From assembly GCF_005116675.2 (NCBI RefSeq), contig NZ_CP050699.1:1511001-1575000 (forward strand): a stretch of 64,000 nucleotides of DNA. Direction: 5' to 3'. The translations under genes and the position numbers were made by a program. Shown piece by piece: positions 27,556 to 35,714 of the stretch. Positions within the stretch are counted from its first letter, which is position 1. Every line of letters begins with the position of its first letter. A model generated the notes under the pieces. That model had not been told where the DNA came from. It did no database searches and worked only from the letters and a program-made list of their open reading frames with translations. This DNA comes from Desulfosediminicola ganghwensis. Its GTDB lineage: Bacteria > Desulfobacterota > Desulfobulbia > Desulfobulbales > Desulfocapsaceae.

Positions 27556-28836
27556 ATGAAAGGTTTTCATGGCTTTTCCTTGCTTTGTGTTCTGTTATTT
27601 TTACTGTTCATGCCGGTACTCGCCATAGGTGGGCCCTACTCTTTTGACGACAATCTTTCCGGCGACTGGAAAGGGTATCGTAACAGTCTGCATGAGGCGG
27701 GGGTTGATGTGGGCTTGAGTTACACGGCAGAACCGGCGGCGCTTCTTGGTGGCGGTATAGATACCGACTCCACCTATATCCATAACATAAATGCAGAGTT
27801 GAAGATGGATCTGGATAAGGTGGTGGGTATTCCCAGGACCACTTTCCTGATGAAGGTCTCAAGTCGTGAAGGTGATAACCTCGGAGAGGAGTATATAGCC
27901 CCTGCCGCATCCCCGGATGGCCGTTATATTTACGGTGAGTATTTTAACAAACCCCAGGAAGCCTTTGGCGGACAGACAACCAAGCTGACCAACTTTCAGT
28001 TCACCACCCGGATTACCGATGAATGGTCGGTGGATATCGGGCGACTGGTTATGAACGACCTCTTCCTCCGCTCAGATCTCTATTGCAACTTCATGAATAA
28101 CGGCATCTGCGGTAGCCCCAAAGGTGTCTTTACCCCGTATGCCCTGAATGCCTATCCCGATGCTACTGCGGGCATTCATACCAGGTACAGGGTGTCGGAT
28201 ATGGTCGATGCGAAGTTCGGTATCTTTGACGGTGGCTGGACGAAGCAGAACAGTAACGGCCTGGACTGGGAACTTGGTTTGAATGGTGCGGCATTCACCG
28301 GTGAGGTGCACCTCTTTTTTGATCGGGCCGAGCAGGGCGGAACGCAGAATGTGATCAAGGTGGGAGCGAATTACCATACCGGAGATTTTACCAACTTCAA
28401 GACCGGCGGTGAATCGGATGGCAATCTCTCACTGTGGCTGCTGCTTGACTGGATGTTGACCAGAGAGCAGCACGATCCGGCGCAGGGGCTGGCGTTTTTT
28501 GGTTCGCTGGTGGTCAACACGGATGAAGAGATTGCGGCCCTGCCTGTCTCTTCCACTCTTGGCTTTCTTTACGAAGGGTTGTTCCCCGGGCGGGACAGGG
28601 ACAAGCTTGGCCTGATATTCATCCACTCTGACCATTCAAAATACAATACCTATACCCACGATTTCGTCTCCGACCATAAACGGGGCAATGAGCTTGTGGT
28701 GGAGCTTACCTATAATTTTGTGTTGAGATACGGGGTGCAACTGATGCCCACTTTCCAGTATATCATCAACCCGAACGGTTCCGAAGATATCTCTGATGCG
28801 ACCGTACTTGGTTTGAAGTTCAACTTGAATATATGA
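27556..28836 (+). CDS. OprB-like carbohydrate-selective porin
   Basis: The start is set at the ATG at 27556, with GGAGG 5 nt upstream, giving a 426-aa precursor with signal peptide GFSLLCVLLFLLFMPVLAIG. The mature part has the OprB pattern: LSGDWKGYRNSLHEAGVDVG, alternating amphipathic strands, VDIGRLVMNDLFLRSDLYCN, and a C-terminal beta strand segment (YGVQLMPTFQYIINPNGSED). Such outer-membrane porins admit sugars or small anions. It is monocistronic here, 200 bp after the RND gene, with no sugar catabolic genes nearby, so the substrate remains open. Confidence 0.85.
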   Translation: MKGFHGFSLLCVLLFLLFMPVLAIGGPYSFDDNLSGDWKGYRNSLHEAGVDVGLSYTAEPAALLGGGIDTDSTYIHNINAELKMDLDKVVGIPRTTFLMKVSSREGDNLGEEYIAPAASPDGRYIYGEYFNKPQEAFGGQTTKLTNFQFTTRITDEWSVDIGRLVMNDLFLRSDLYCNFMNNGICGSPKGVFTPYALNAYPDATAGIHTRYRVSDMVDAKFGIFDGGWTKQNSNGLDWELGLNGAAFTGEVHLFFDRAEQGGTQNVIKVGANYHTGDFTNFKTGGESDGNLSLWLLLDWMLTREQHDPAQGLAFFGSLVVNTDEEIAALPVSSTLGFLYEGLFPGRDRDKLGLIFIHSDHSKYNTYTHDFVSDHKRGNELVVELTYNFVLRYGVQLMPTFQYIINPNGSEDISDATVLGLKFNLNI

Positions 28837-28912
28837 GCATTGCTGAGTTTATGGCTGCCTTGCCGGGACCTGCGGTATTGGAGTGAGGAAGGATCAGGGG
28901 CCGGGCAACGAT

Positions 28913-28960
28913 AGGTCTTTTCTATGTTGTGGTTAAAACGTCACAACGTAGAAAAGACCT
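28913..28960. repeat. Long 19-bp inverted repeat downstream of the porin
   Basis: AGGTCTTTTCTATGTTGTG (28913-28931) pairs with CACAACGTAGAAAAGACCT (28942-28960) with one G-T pair and a 10-nt loop. It lies 77 bp after the porin stop. There is no T-run directly after, but the stem is long enough to terminate or protect the transcript. Confidence 0.6.
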
Positions 28961-29040
28961 GACGCGTTTAGGGGTTGAGTCTTAATCAAATCTGACAGCT
29001 GTGAGACTTTTTTTGTCGAGCAGGTAATGATTTACAGAAT

Positions 29041-29112
29041 AGGTTTATCAATAGTTGCGCTCTGGCAGTCCTTGAATTCACAACAAAACATGCTGCAATT
29101 ATTGATAAACCT
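29041..29112. repeat. 18-bp inverted repeat near the IS91-like element edge
   Basis: AGGTTTATCAATAGTTGC (29041-29058) and GCAATTATTGATAAACCT (29095-29112) are inverted repeats with one mismatch, separated by 36 bp. It sits about 290 bp beyond the 3' end of the IS91-type transposase gene and could be part of that element's end, an old insertion footprint, or a regulatory structure. Confidence 0.45.
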
Positions 29113-29399
29113 TGAGAACTGAACTGCGGGGGAGTTGTGGCCGGAAACGTTATGCTATGGGGATTAATTGCGGTTCCTGATTACTGTTTATCGGTCGTGG
29201 TGCAATATTGAGAAGCGGGTCTTTCGAGCATAACCGGCGAAACTGGTCTTTGATGACGCTGGCTATGCGACAAAATGTATATTTTTTCATGGCACCCACG
29301 TATTTGCTCGCAATCTTCACCTGTGCAAGACGCAGCTATCCTGTTGAATCCAACATCGGTATATCTGGAAATTAGATAAATCCTGATACAGAAACCTGA

Positions 29400-30584
29400 T
29401 CAGGAGCTATCATCATAAGCCAGGTCGGTAATCGGCCTGAGATAGACCAGCTTTCCCTTGCCGCACTGCGGGCAGCAGCAGATGTCGATGCCGGTCAAGC
29501 GCAGCATCATCTCCTGAACGGTCTCCACTGTTTTCTGTGTATATTTGACGTCTGAACCGATCAGGGTGCGGATTAAAGCGATGCAGGTTTTCTTGTTAGC
29601 ATGAGCCAGGAAGCCGTAATAGCGGATTTTGGTAAAGCCGCTCGGCAGCACGTGCAGGAGAAATCGCCTGATAAATTCTTCAGCACTGAGGGTAAGTTCT
29701 TTTTCCTTATTGTCGTCGCTGCGGTCCCGATACCTGAAGCTAACCTTGCCATCATCGATAGCAATGATCCGGTTGTTGGTTATTGCCACCCGGTGGGTAT
29801 AGCGACCGAGATATTCGAGTACCTGTTCCGGTCCACCAAAGGGCTGTTTGGCATAAGTGATCCACTGCTTGCCACGCAACGTTTCTATGAACGTCAGGAA
29901 CTGTTTTTTCTCTTGCAGCCCTGCAACCTTGCCAGGGAAAGAAAGGAGGTTTTTCTTATGTGCCCTTTCTAGCTTGTCCAGATAGCGTTTTTTGAACTCC
30001 TTCGCCAATGACTGAACCCGGAATAAATATTTTCTTCTGGTGCCGGTCCAGCTTGTACGATCAAATGAAAGAACTCCTGCCGGGATGATGCAGTGCAGGT
30101 GGTAGTGGTCCATGAGTTTCTGATTCCATGTGTGAAGCACGGAAATGAAGCCGAGTTGGCCCCCAAGGCGCCACTGCGGATCACGGGCGAAGACCTGCAA
30201 TGTTTCTTTGACTGCGGTAAACAGCAGAGTCAGCATAATGTGTTTATTGCCCATAACCAGGGGATTAAGCTCATGCGGCAAAGTGAAAACGTTGTGAAAA
30301 TAGGGGCAAGGCAGCAGTTCTGTCCTTCTGTCACTGAGCCATTTCTCCTTGACCATGGTCTGGCATTTCGGACAGTGTCTGTCCCGGCAGGAGTTATATG
30401 CGTTGCGGCTATAACCGCAATGATTACAAGCTTCGACATGGCCTCCAAGGGCAACGGTCCGACATATTTCGATGCGTCTCATGACCTTATATTGCTGAGA
30501 TCCCACCACATGCATATCCCGGTATTTCTCACCATATCTGCGAAAGATATCGGCAATCTCCGGTGTGTTGCCATTATCTTTCAT
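29400..30584 (-). CDS. IS91-family transposase
   Basis: The start is set at the ATG at 30584, with GGAGG 8 nt upstream (from the sequence around 30590), giving 394 aa. The N-terminal zinc-finger region has HVEACNHCGYSRNAYNSCRD followed by HCPKCQ, then the Y2-transposase region (PHELNPLVMGNK, LHTWNQKLMDHYHLHCIIPA with the HxH metal site, YLGRYTHRVAITNNRI with the nucleophile tyrosine region). The C-terminal CCPQCGKGKL is also present. All are hallmarks of IS91/IS801 rolling-circle-type transposases. The integrase frame ends ten bases inside this gene, so the two were translationally coupled. The frame is intact, so this protein may still be active. Confidence 0.93.
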   Translation of the reverse strand: MKDNGNTPEIADIFRRYGEKYRDMHVVGSQQYKVMRRIEICRTVALGGHVEACNHCGYSRNAYNSCRDRHCPKCQTMVKEKWLSDRRTELLPCPYFHNVFTLPHELNPLVMGNKHIMLTLLFTAVKETLQVFARDPQWRLGGQLGFISVLHTWNQKLMDHYHLHCIIPAGVLSFDRTSWTGTRRKYLFRVQSLAKEFKKRYLDKLERAHKKNLLSFPGKVAGLQEKKQFLTFIETLRGKQWITYAKQPFGGPEQVLEYLGRYTHRVAITNNRIIAIDDGKVSFRYRDRSDDNKEKELTLSAEEFIRRFLLHVLPSGFTKIRYYGFLAHANKKTCIALIRTLIGSDVKYTQKTVETVQEMMLRLTGIDICCCPQCGKGKLVYLRPITDLAYDDSS

Positions 30585-31367
30585 CTGCTCCCTCCTTCGT
30601 CTCGTCCAGCAGATCAAGCGGACTCTTGAGTTGGACATACCTGGCTGGAACCAGATGCAGATAGATCGTCGTTGTTTCTATGTTGCTGTGGCCGAGCAGT
30701 TGGCTGATGGTATAAATCATAGCCTTTATAGAGGAGGTGGGTGGCAAAGCTGTGTCTGAGAGTATGGAGACTGCATTCCCTGGTTAAGCCGATTTTTTTT
30801 TAGCTGCGTAGAGCATCATCGAGACGGAAGCACTTCTGATATGGGTTCCGGGCTTCTGGCCGGGAAACAACCACAGCTTGGGCTTGTACTCCTGCCAATA
30901 GGTCCGCAGTTCAGGGAGCAACTGTCTGGACAGAACCGTATAGCGATCCTTGCGTCCCTTGCCCTGTTGGACCCTGATTACCATCCTGGACGGATCGCTT
31001 TCAATATGCTCCGGCTTGAGGCGAATAGCTTCCCCGACACTAAGCCCTGCGCTGTAGATGGTCTTGAGCAGAACCCGGTGTTTAAGGTTATCAATGCAGC
31101 CCAGAAGACGGCCTACCTCTTCCATTGACAGTACGGCCGGTAGTTTCTTGCTCCGTGGTTTCGACGGCAGGCCAAAGCGGTCATCAACCTCCCGGTCGCA
31201 AATATGACGGTAGAAATAGGTGATGCCTGAGAGATAGGTCTTGCATGAACTCCATGCCAGTTTTTTCTCCAGCAGCAGATGGCGGAAATAGCCCCGCACC
31301 TGGTCATTGCTCAGCTTCTCCGGGGACTGATTGTAGTACTTTGTCAGGCATCTGACTCCACTGATGT

Positions 31368-31376
31368 ACCCACGCT
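31368..31376. repeat. Left 9-bp target-site duplication of IS copy 1
   Basis: ACCCACGCT directly precedes the left IS end CACTGCTGTCTCA and is repeated at 32641-32649 after the right end. Confidence 0.93.
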
Positions 31377-32640
31377 CACTGCTGTCTCACAAATAATAAC
31401 GTGATTACGGATAAATAAAGGCTCGGAGAGCTTCTTGTGTTATAGTGAATTTGCGAAAAACAATATAATAACAAGGAGATCCGAGCCATGGCTCATTCTA
31501 GCACAATCCTAAATCAGATTGCTTCATTTTTCCCAAGACATGATTTTGAGAAACTGGCAAGAAAGCATCATCATGGACAAAAGTTTCGCTCCTTCAACAG
31601 ATGGAGCCAGTTTCTCGCCATGACTATAGCCCAACTCACTTCCAGAAAGAGCCTTCGTGACTTAGTCAGCAACCTGGCCGTTCAAAAGTCTCGTTTGTAT
31701 CATTTGGGTATGAGGCCAACTAGTCGGGCCACCTTGGCTCGTGTCAATGAGCAACAGCCTTATGAGACTTTCAAAGCCATGTTCTTTCAGCTTTTGCATA
31801 AGTGCCAGGCGAATGCTCCGAAGCATAGGTTCAAGTTCAAGGGTAAAATTTATTTACTCGATGCAACGATGGTCAATCTCTGTCTCTCAGTGTTTCCGTG
31901 GGCTAACTACCGCAAAACCAAGGGTGCCATGAAATTGCATTTTGGCCTTGATGCAAGTGGCTATCTTCCAGTCTTCATGGATATGACGGAGGGCAAAAAA
32001 CATGAAATCGAATGGGCACGATCTCTTAACCTGCCTGCCGGTTCTTGTGTAGTTTTTGACCGAGGGTTCACCGATTACACTTGGTACGAGACCCTCGACA
32101 AACGCAAAATAACGTTCGTAACACGGCTTAAAAGTAATGCAAAAGTCTATCGCTACGGCAACCGACGTAAACCCGATTCTCCTGATGTTCTTGAAGACCA
32201 AAAGATAAAAATTCCAGGATATCAGTTCACTTTTCGACGGATTATCTATGTTGATCCAGAAACGGGCATTGAGTATCAGTTTGTGACAAATTCGAGGAAA
32301 CTCAAAGCATCAGAGGTTGCTGCAATTTATAAAGAACGCTGGCAAATCGAACTGTTCTTTAAGTGGATCAAGCAACAACTAAAAGTGAAGACGTTTCTTG
32401 GAACATCTGAAAACGCAGTACTTACACAGCTATGGATTGCCCTCTGTGTCTATCTAATGCTGTCGTATTTTAAATTCATGGCCAAATTCAAAGGATCGCT
32501 CACGCAACTGCTCAGGCTATTGCAATTGAACATTTTTGAAAGAAGACCGTTGGCTGACTTGTTAAAGCCGCCTGACAAACCAGGAAAAACACAATTTTCG
32601 CCACAACTTGCATTGTGGAATTAACTATGAGACAGCAGTG
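31377..32640 (+). mobile_element. IS4-family insertion sequence (DUF4372 subgroup), copy 1, 1264 bp
   Basis: Ends are the perfect 13-bp inverted repeats CACTGCTGTCTCA and TGAGACAGCAGTG, flanked by the 9-bp duplication ACCCACGCT. It carries one transposase gene in the forward direction. It is inserted in the integrase gene of the IS91-like element. A near-identical copy of the same length lies at 40336-41599 in the same orientation. Confidence 0.95.
31488..32624 (+). CDS. IS4-family transposase with DUF4372 N-terminal domain (intact copy)
   Basis: A 378-aa DDE transposase. The N-terminus (about 1-75; ILNQIASFFPRHDFEKLARK, FNRWSQFLAMTIAQLTSRKS) is the DUF4372 domain. The DDE_Tnp_1 core follows, with YLLDATMVNLCLSVFPWA (first D), VVFDRGFTDYTWYE (second D) and the Y-2-R-3-E-6-K signature in AIYKERWQIELFFKWIKQQL carrying the catalytic E. 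An AAGGAG site precedes the ATG. The frame is complete, so this copy could be active and could supply transposase to the defective copy 2. Confidence 0.95.
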   Translation: MAHSSTILNQIASFFPRHDFEKLARKHHHGQKFRSFNRWSQFLAMTIAQLTSRKSLRDLVSNLAVQKSRLYHLGMRPTSRATLARVNEQQPYETFKAMFFQLLHKCQANAPKHRFKFKGKIYLLDATMVNLCLSVFPWANYRKTKGAMKLHFGLDASGYLPVFMDMTEGKKHEIEWARSLNLPAGSCVVFDRGFTDYTWYETLDKRKITFVTRLKSNAKVYRYGNRRKPDSPDVLEDQKIKIPGYQFTFRRIIYVDPETGIEYQFVTNSRKLKASEVAAIYKERWQIELFFKWIKQQLKVKTFLGTSENAVLTQLWIALCVYLMLSYFKFMAKFKGSLTQLLRLLQLNIFERRPLADLLKPPDKPGKTQFSPQLALWN

Positions 32641-32649
32641 ACCCACGCT
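32641..32649. repeat. Right 9-bp target-site duplication of IS copy 1
   Basis: ACCCACGCT, identical to 31368-31376, immediately after the right IS terminus. Confidence 0.93.
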
Positions 32650-32937
32650 GGGTCTCATGGGTGAGACCGTGAAAATTCATGTGTTCGACGAACTCGTCTC
32701 GGATCGGACTACTCATGACGCACCTCCTTGGTTGAGTTGATAAGGACGCTACTACAGTATCTTATCAATCAGAGAAGTAATGGTAGAAATGAATTTCATG
32801 CTGGAAGAGGTGGGACAAAAGGGAGGCTGGTTGGTCGGTTTTTCTGCGTAGCGGTTCAGTTCACTTTGGTAATCAACTTAAGTAGTCTTCCAATGAAGTC
32901 TTCGCTGATCTGTAATAACTATGTATCAGAAGCTACT

Positions 32938-34326
32938 CTATTTCACTGTATTACCAGAAGGTTTAATGTTCTTAAAGCTCCCCGAACCATCTTGAGCAGG
33001 ATCGAAACGAAATACATTTTTATCGACAAACCTATGTAATCTGACATCCACGTAAGTGGTTTGGTTTGGGCTTAAAATAGATTCAACAGGAATACCATTT
33101 GAACGGAACTCACCAGCACAATAATACGAAAATCCTTTCGAAGGACGAGCAACAATGCGGAGTCCAAACTGACCATCTTTAATTTCTTTCATTTTTTCAT
33201 AATTCAAGTAGTAGATTAATCTGCCGGTGGCATCGTTCATCTGTCTATCTTTAAAGAAACCCTTCGGTAACAGTTCAGGCTTGTATTGTTTTCCGGCTAG
33301 CAAGAAAAGATCATAGTTACCTTTCCCAATCTGCTCTCCGTGATCATCTTGTATATTAAAAATTAGCATGCAATATTTATCTTCTCCTGCTTGCTGCTGC
33401 TCAGTTAGTTTGTCCAGCTCCTTAGCTCTTTCTTCATATGTTTTTGGGCTTTCTACTTTTAAACATTTTAGGATACCAGTTACAATTGGGGAATTAATAT
33501 CATCACTCTCTACACTCCGCATAATACCCATTCTGGTTCCAGAATGGCTATACTCATTATATACACCAATAGACATCTTCTCAGGAATTCTCACATTACC
33601 TTCAGGCAATAGAGCAAAGGTAATTGGTCTTTTGCGTATAATTTGATCTCTACTCTGCGCTAGGGATAAATATCGATAATTCATATTTGCTCCAGCAACT
33701 CGAACGACACCGTCAGACCCATTTTCAACTAAATAGCTATTAACAAAATCATAGAACTTTTCATCAATACCCTGCCCAGTTAAAACAAATGGATAGAAAC
33801 CACTATTGATATAGTCATAATCAAGATACTTTTGGTTAAGAGACCACTGACCATCGCTACCTAAACTTAGCCAGTCCAAAATCCTTTGCCCTGGTTCAAC
33901 ACCTTGAAACCAGGCTTTTATTCGACCTACTCTAGTTTTACCTAATTTAGCTAGCGCAGATCCATGATTAGCAGGTGCAAGCATGACAAGATGCTTTAGA
34001 GGCAAGAACTCTAAACCTTTTTCACTGTAATACTTATCAATCCAATATCTGACTACAGGCCCGCCTGTAGAATGAGTGATACACGAAAAAGGAGCAATAC
34101 TATGTTTACCATTATTTTCAGGGAGATCGCGTAGAGCTTGGTCCAAAGCTCTTGCGAGATCATCTACTGTAACTTCATCCCTAAAACTAATGTATCTTCC
34201 GAGGTAAAGATGCTGAATATTTAGATCAAGATCAAATGATATCGCAGCACTTGAAAGTGCTTGGGGTAATTCTCCGTAGGTTTTGGTATTGGTCACACTC
34301 CACCCATGAATAAAAAGAAGTCTCAT
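32938..34326 (-). CDS. Alpha/beta-hydrolase (lipase/esterase-like), last gene of the AT-rich cassette
   Basis: A 462-aa protein. The N-terminal half is an alpha/beta hydrolase: LLFIHGWSVTNTKTYGELPQ supplies the oxyanion HG region, and the nucleophile elbow is CITHSTGGPVVRYWIDKYY (HSTGG, serine nucleophile). LVMLAPANHGSALAKLG is typical of lipase/PGAP1-like enzymes. The C-terminal 200 residues form a beta-rich region of unknown type (KGNYDLFLLAGKQYKPELL). There is no signal peptide. It is the most distal gene of the seven-gene minus-strand cluster, about 70 bp after the NUDIX gene. Such lipases occur as effectors in several bacterial defence and toxin systems; that role here is inference. Low GC, unlike the flanking genome. 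Confidence 0.7.
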   Translation of the reverse strand: MRLLFIHGWSVTNTKTYGELPQALSSAAISFDLDLNIQHLYLGRYISFRDEVTVDDLARALDQALRDLPENNGKHSIAPFSCITHSTGGPVVRYWIDKYYSEKGLEFLPLKHLVMLAPANHGSALAKLGKTRVGRIKAWFQGVEPGQRILDWLSLGSDGQWSLNQKYLDYDYINSGFYPFVLTGQGIDEKFYDFVNSYLVENGSDGVVRVAGANMNYRYLSLAQSRDQIIRKRPITFALLPEGNVRIPEKMSIGVYNEYSHSGTRMGIMRSVESDDINSPIVTGILKCLKVESPKTYEERAKELDKLTEQQQAGEDKYCMLIFNIQDDHGEQIGKGNYDLFLLAGKQYKPELLPKGFFKDRQMNDATGRLIYYLNYEKMKEIKDGQFGLRIVARPSKGFSYYCAGEFRSNGIPVESILSPNQTTYVDVRLHRFVDKNVFRFDPAQDGSGSFKNIKPSGNTVK

Positions 34327-34395
34327 CTTTCCCCCATAATGTCATTTTCATATAATAACTACTACTTAAATTGTTAGACTAACAACAGTGTACTA

Positions 34396-34824
34396 TTAAC
34401 TAATATCAGTTACTTCTTCATTGATATATTGTTCAAGTATTGATTGGGCAGATGGATCAATACCTGTAGAGTCTTTAATTGAAGAAAGTGGGTACCAAAC
34501 AAAATCTTGATGCTCCTCATTCAAAAGCACCTTCTGCTTTTTTGACCTACAAGTATAATAAAAAAAGATAAAATGCTTTTCTTTCCAAAAGGACTTGCCA
34601 TAAATAAATTCGACGAATTTGTAAAGTTTAAAATTCTTCGGAGTTAAACCTGTCTCCTCGTAAACTTCTCGCTTGACCCCACTTATTAAGCTTTCACCTA
34701 GCTCAAGATGTCCGCCTGGAAGTGTTAGTTTGTTAAATGTTTTGAATGAGTTAAGCAATAGAACTTCATGATTATCATTCAATATAATCGCAGAGACAAT
34801 TATTTCAGGGTATGATTTAGGCAT
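34396..34824 (-). CDS. NUDIX hydrolase
   Basis: A 142-aa protein with a complete Nudix box, GHLELGESLISGVKREVYEE followed by TGL, fitting GX5EX7REUXEEXGU. NUDIX enzymes cleave nucleoside diphosphates linked to another moiety, for example damaged or modified NTPs, ADP-ribose or NAD. It lies 35 bp after the viperin-like radical SAM gene on the same strand in the AT-rich cassette. Possible substrates suggested by context are modified nucleotides or products of SIR2 action on NAD; this is inference only. Confidence 0.88.
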   Translation of the reverse strand: MPKSYPEIIVSAIILNDNHEVLLLNSFKTFNKLTLPGGHLELGESLISGVKREVYEETGLTPKNFKLYKFVEFIYGKSFWKEKHFIFFYYTCRSKKQKVLLNEEHQDFVWYPLSSIKDSTGIDPSAQSILEQYINEEVTDIS

Positions 34825-34859
34825 TTAAACCACCATTTCAATTATAACAAATGATTAGG

Positions 34860-35708
34860 CTATTTCTCTCTCCAATGTCGTATCTGGTGGCCATCAAAGT
34901 TAAAGTCTTCCCTAAGAAGAACCTTTGATATATCGTTCAATTGTAAAATCCGACCAAATGATTTATATGATGAACCACATATCATGGAAATTTCACCATT
35001 TGGAGTGATATTGATATATGACCTCATAGTTCTAGCATTACTGTTCCTAATATCCACCTGAATGCTATCGTCAGAACTTTTTAAAAATAAAGTATTTTTA
35101 AGGAATTCATCTTCGGTAAGAAAAAATTCCTTGGAATTAACATAACCTCTTCCAAGAGGATAAAATCTAAAGACTTTCCACTTATAGACACTATGTTTCT
35201 TTAGTATTAGGAATATATCTTTTAATTTAGACACATTTTTTTTTGTAACAACAGTAGAAATATCTGTCTTGATGTTATAACTCTTAACTATCTCCAACAA
35301 ACTCAAAATTTCTTCATAATGTTTATTATCACTCCTATGCAATGCATGTTGTTCTGCATAAGCACCATCAAGTGGAATTGATAATTCGTCTAGGATATTA
35401 TTTAAACGTTGTAATTTCTCACGACCCAACAACTTTCCATTAGTATGCAGTGCAACTTTTAAACCTTTCAACTTAGCATATTGAATTAATTCGAATATAT
35501 CCTTAGTTAACAAAGGCTCCCCACCCCCAAAGGATATCTTTTTCAACTCAAATTCATCAACAAGCCTATCTATGATCAAAAACTTTTCTTTAGTTGAGAT
35601 TATGGGATTAATATCTTTATTATTGTAATATGCGTAACATATTGGGCATTTCATATTACAATCGACAGTCGTTGTCCAACACACGCCAGAAACTTTTAAG
35701 TTATTCAT
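34860..35708 (-). CDS. Radical SAM protein with viperin-like features
   Basis: A 282-aa radical SAM enzyme. The [4Fe-4S] motif is CNMKCPIC (CxxxCxxC) and the SAM-binding GGE motif lies in KISFGGGEPLL. Several places resemble viperin/pVip (ddhNTP synthase): KISFGGGEPLL against KINFSGGEPFL; YKWKVFRFYPLGRG against VRWKVFQCLLIEGE; the N...SY segment NSNARTMRSYINITPNGE against SNQKMKDSYLILDEY; and a C-terminus ILQLNDISKVLLREDFNFDG followed by a tryptophan. The length also fits pVips (about 290 aa). Viperins make chain-terminating ddh-nucleotides that block viral RNA synthesis. The comparison is from memory, so a MoaA/SPASM-like peptide or nucleotide enzyme remains possible. It starts 6 bp after the SIR2 gene stop. 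Confidence 0.6.
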   Translation of the reverse strand: MNNLKVSGVCWTTTVDCNMKCPICYAYYNNKDINPIISTKEKFLIIDRLVDEFELKKISFGGGEPLLTKDIFELIQYAKLKGLKVALHTNGKLLGREKLQRLNNILDELSIPLDGAYAEQHALHRSDNKHYEEILSLLEIVKSYNIKTDISTVVTKKNVSKLKDIFLILKKHSVYKWKVFRFYPLGRGYVNSKEFFLTEDEFLKNTLFLKSSDDSIQVDIRNSNARTMRSYINITPNGEISMICGSSYKSFGRILQLNDISKVLLREDFNFDGHQIRHWREK

Positions 35709-35714
35709 TTCAAT

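Larger units (their letters stand above)
29400..32716 (-). mobile_element. IS91-like element: integrase gene plus Y2 transposase, interrupted by an IS4-family insertion
   Basis: The unit comprises a tyrosine-recombinase gene followed by an IS91-type transposase gene on the minus strand, with overlapping stop and start, an arrangement known for many IS91-like elements. The integrase reading frame is split by a 1264-bp IS at 31377-32640. The coordinates given are those of the genes; IS91 elements lack inverted repeats, and I could not fix the oriIS and terIS ends. The 3' terminus probably lies between about 29110 and 29399. Confidence 0.75.
30574..32716 (-). pseudogene. Tyrosine recombinase (integrase) of the IS91-like element, disrupted by an IS and two frameshifts
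   Basis: The N-terminus lies at 32716-32641 (ATG after AAGGAGGTGCGTC; MSSPIRDEFVEHMNFHGLTH) and continues, after removing the IS and one target-site copy, in frame at 31367 (YISGVRCLTKYYNQSPEKL). The main body is 31299-30784. At an A9 run near 30791-30799 the frame needs a -1 shift to read [20 protein letters not shown], the box II region. A compensating +1 shift near TATG/ATTTATACC restores the original frame for [20 protein letters not shown], with the nucleophile tyrosine. The catalytic arginine expected in SAGLRxxEALRL is a serine here (SAGLSVGEAIRL). All this indicates decay. It ends at 30574, overlapping the transposase start. Confidence 0.85.
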
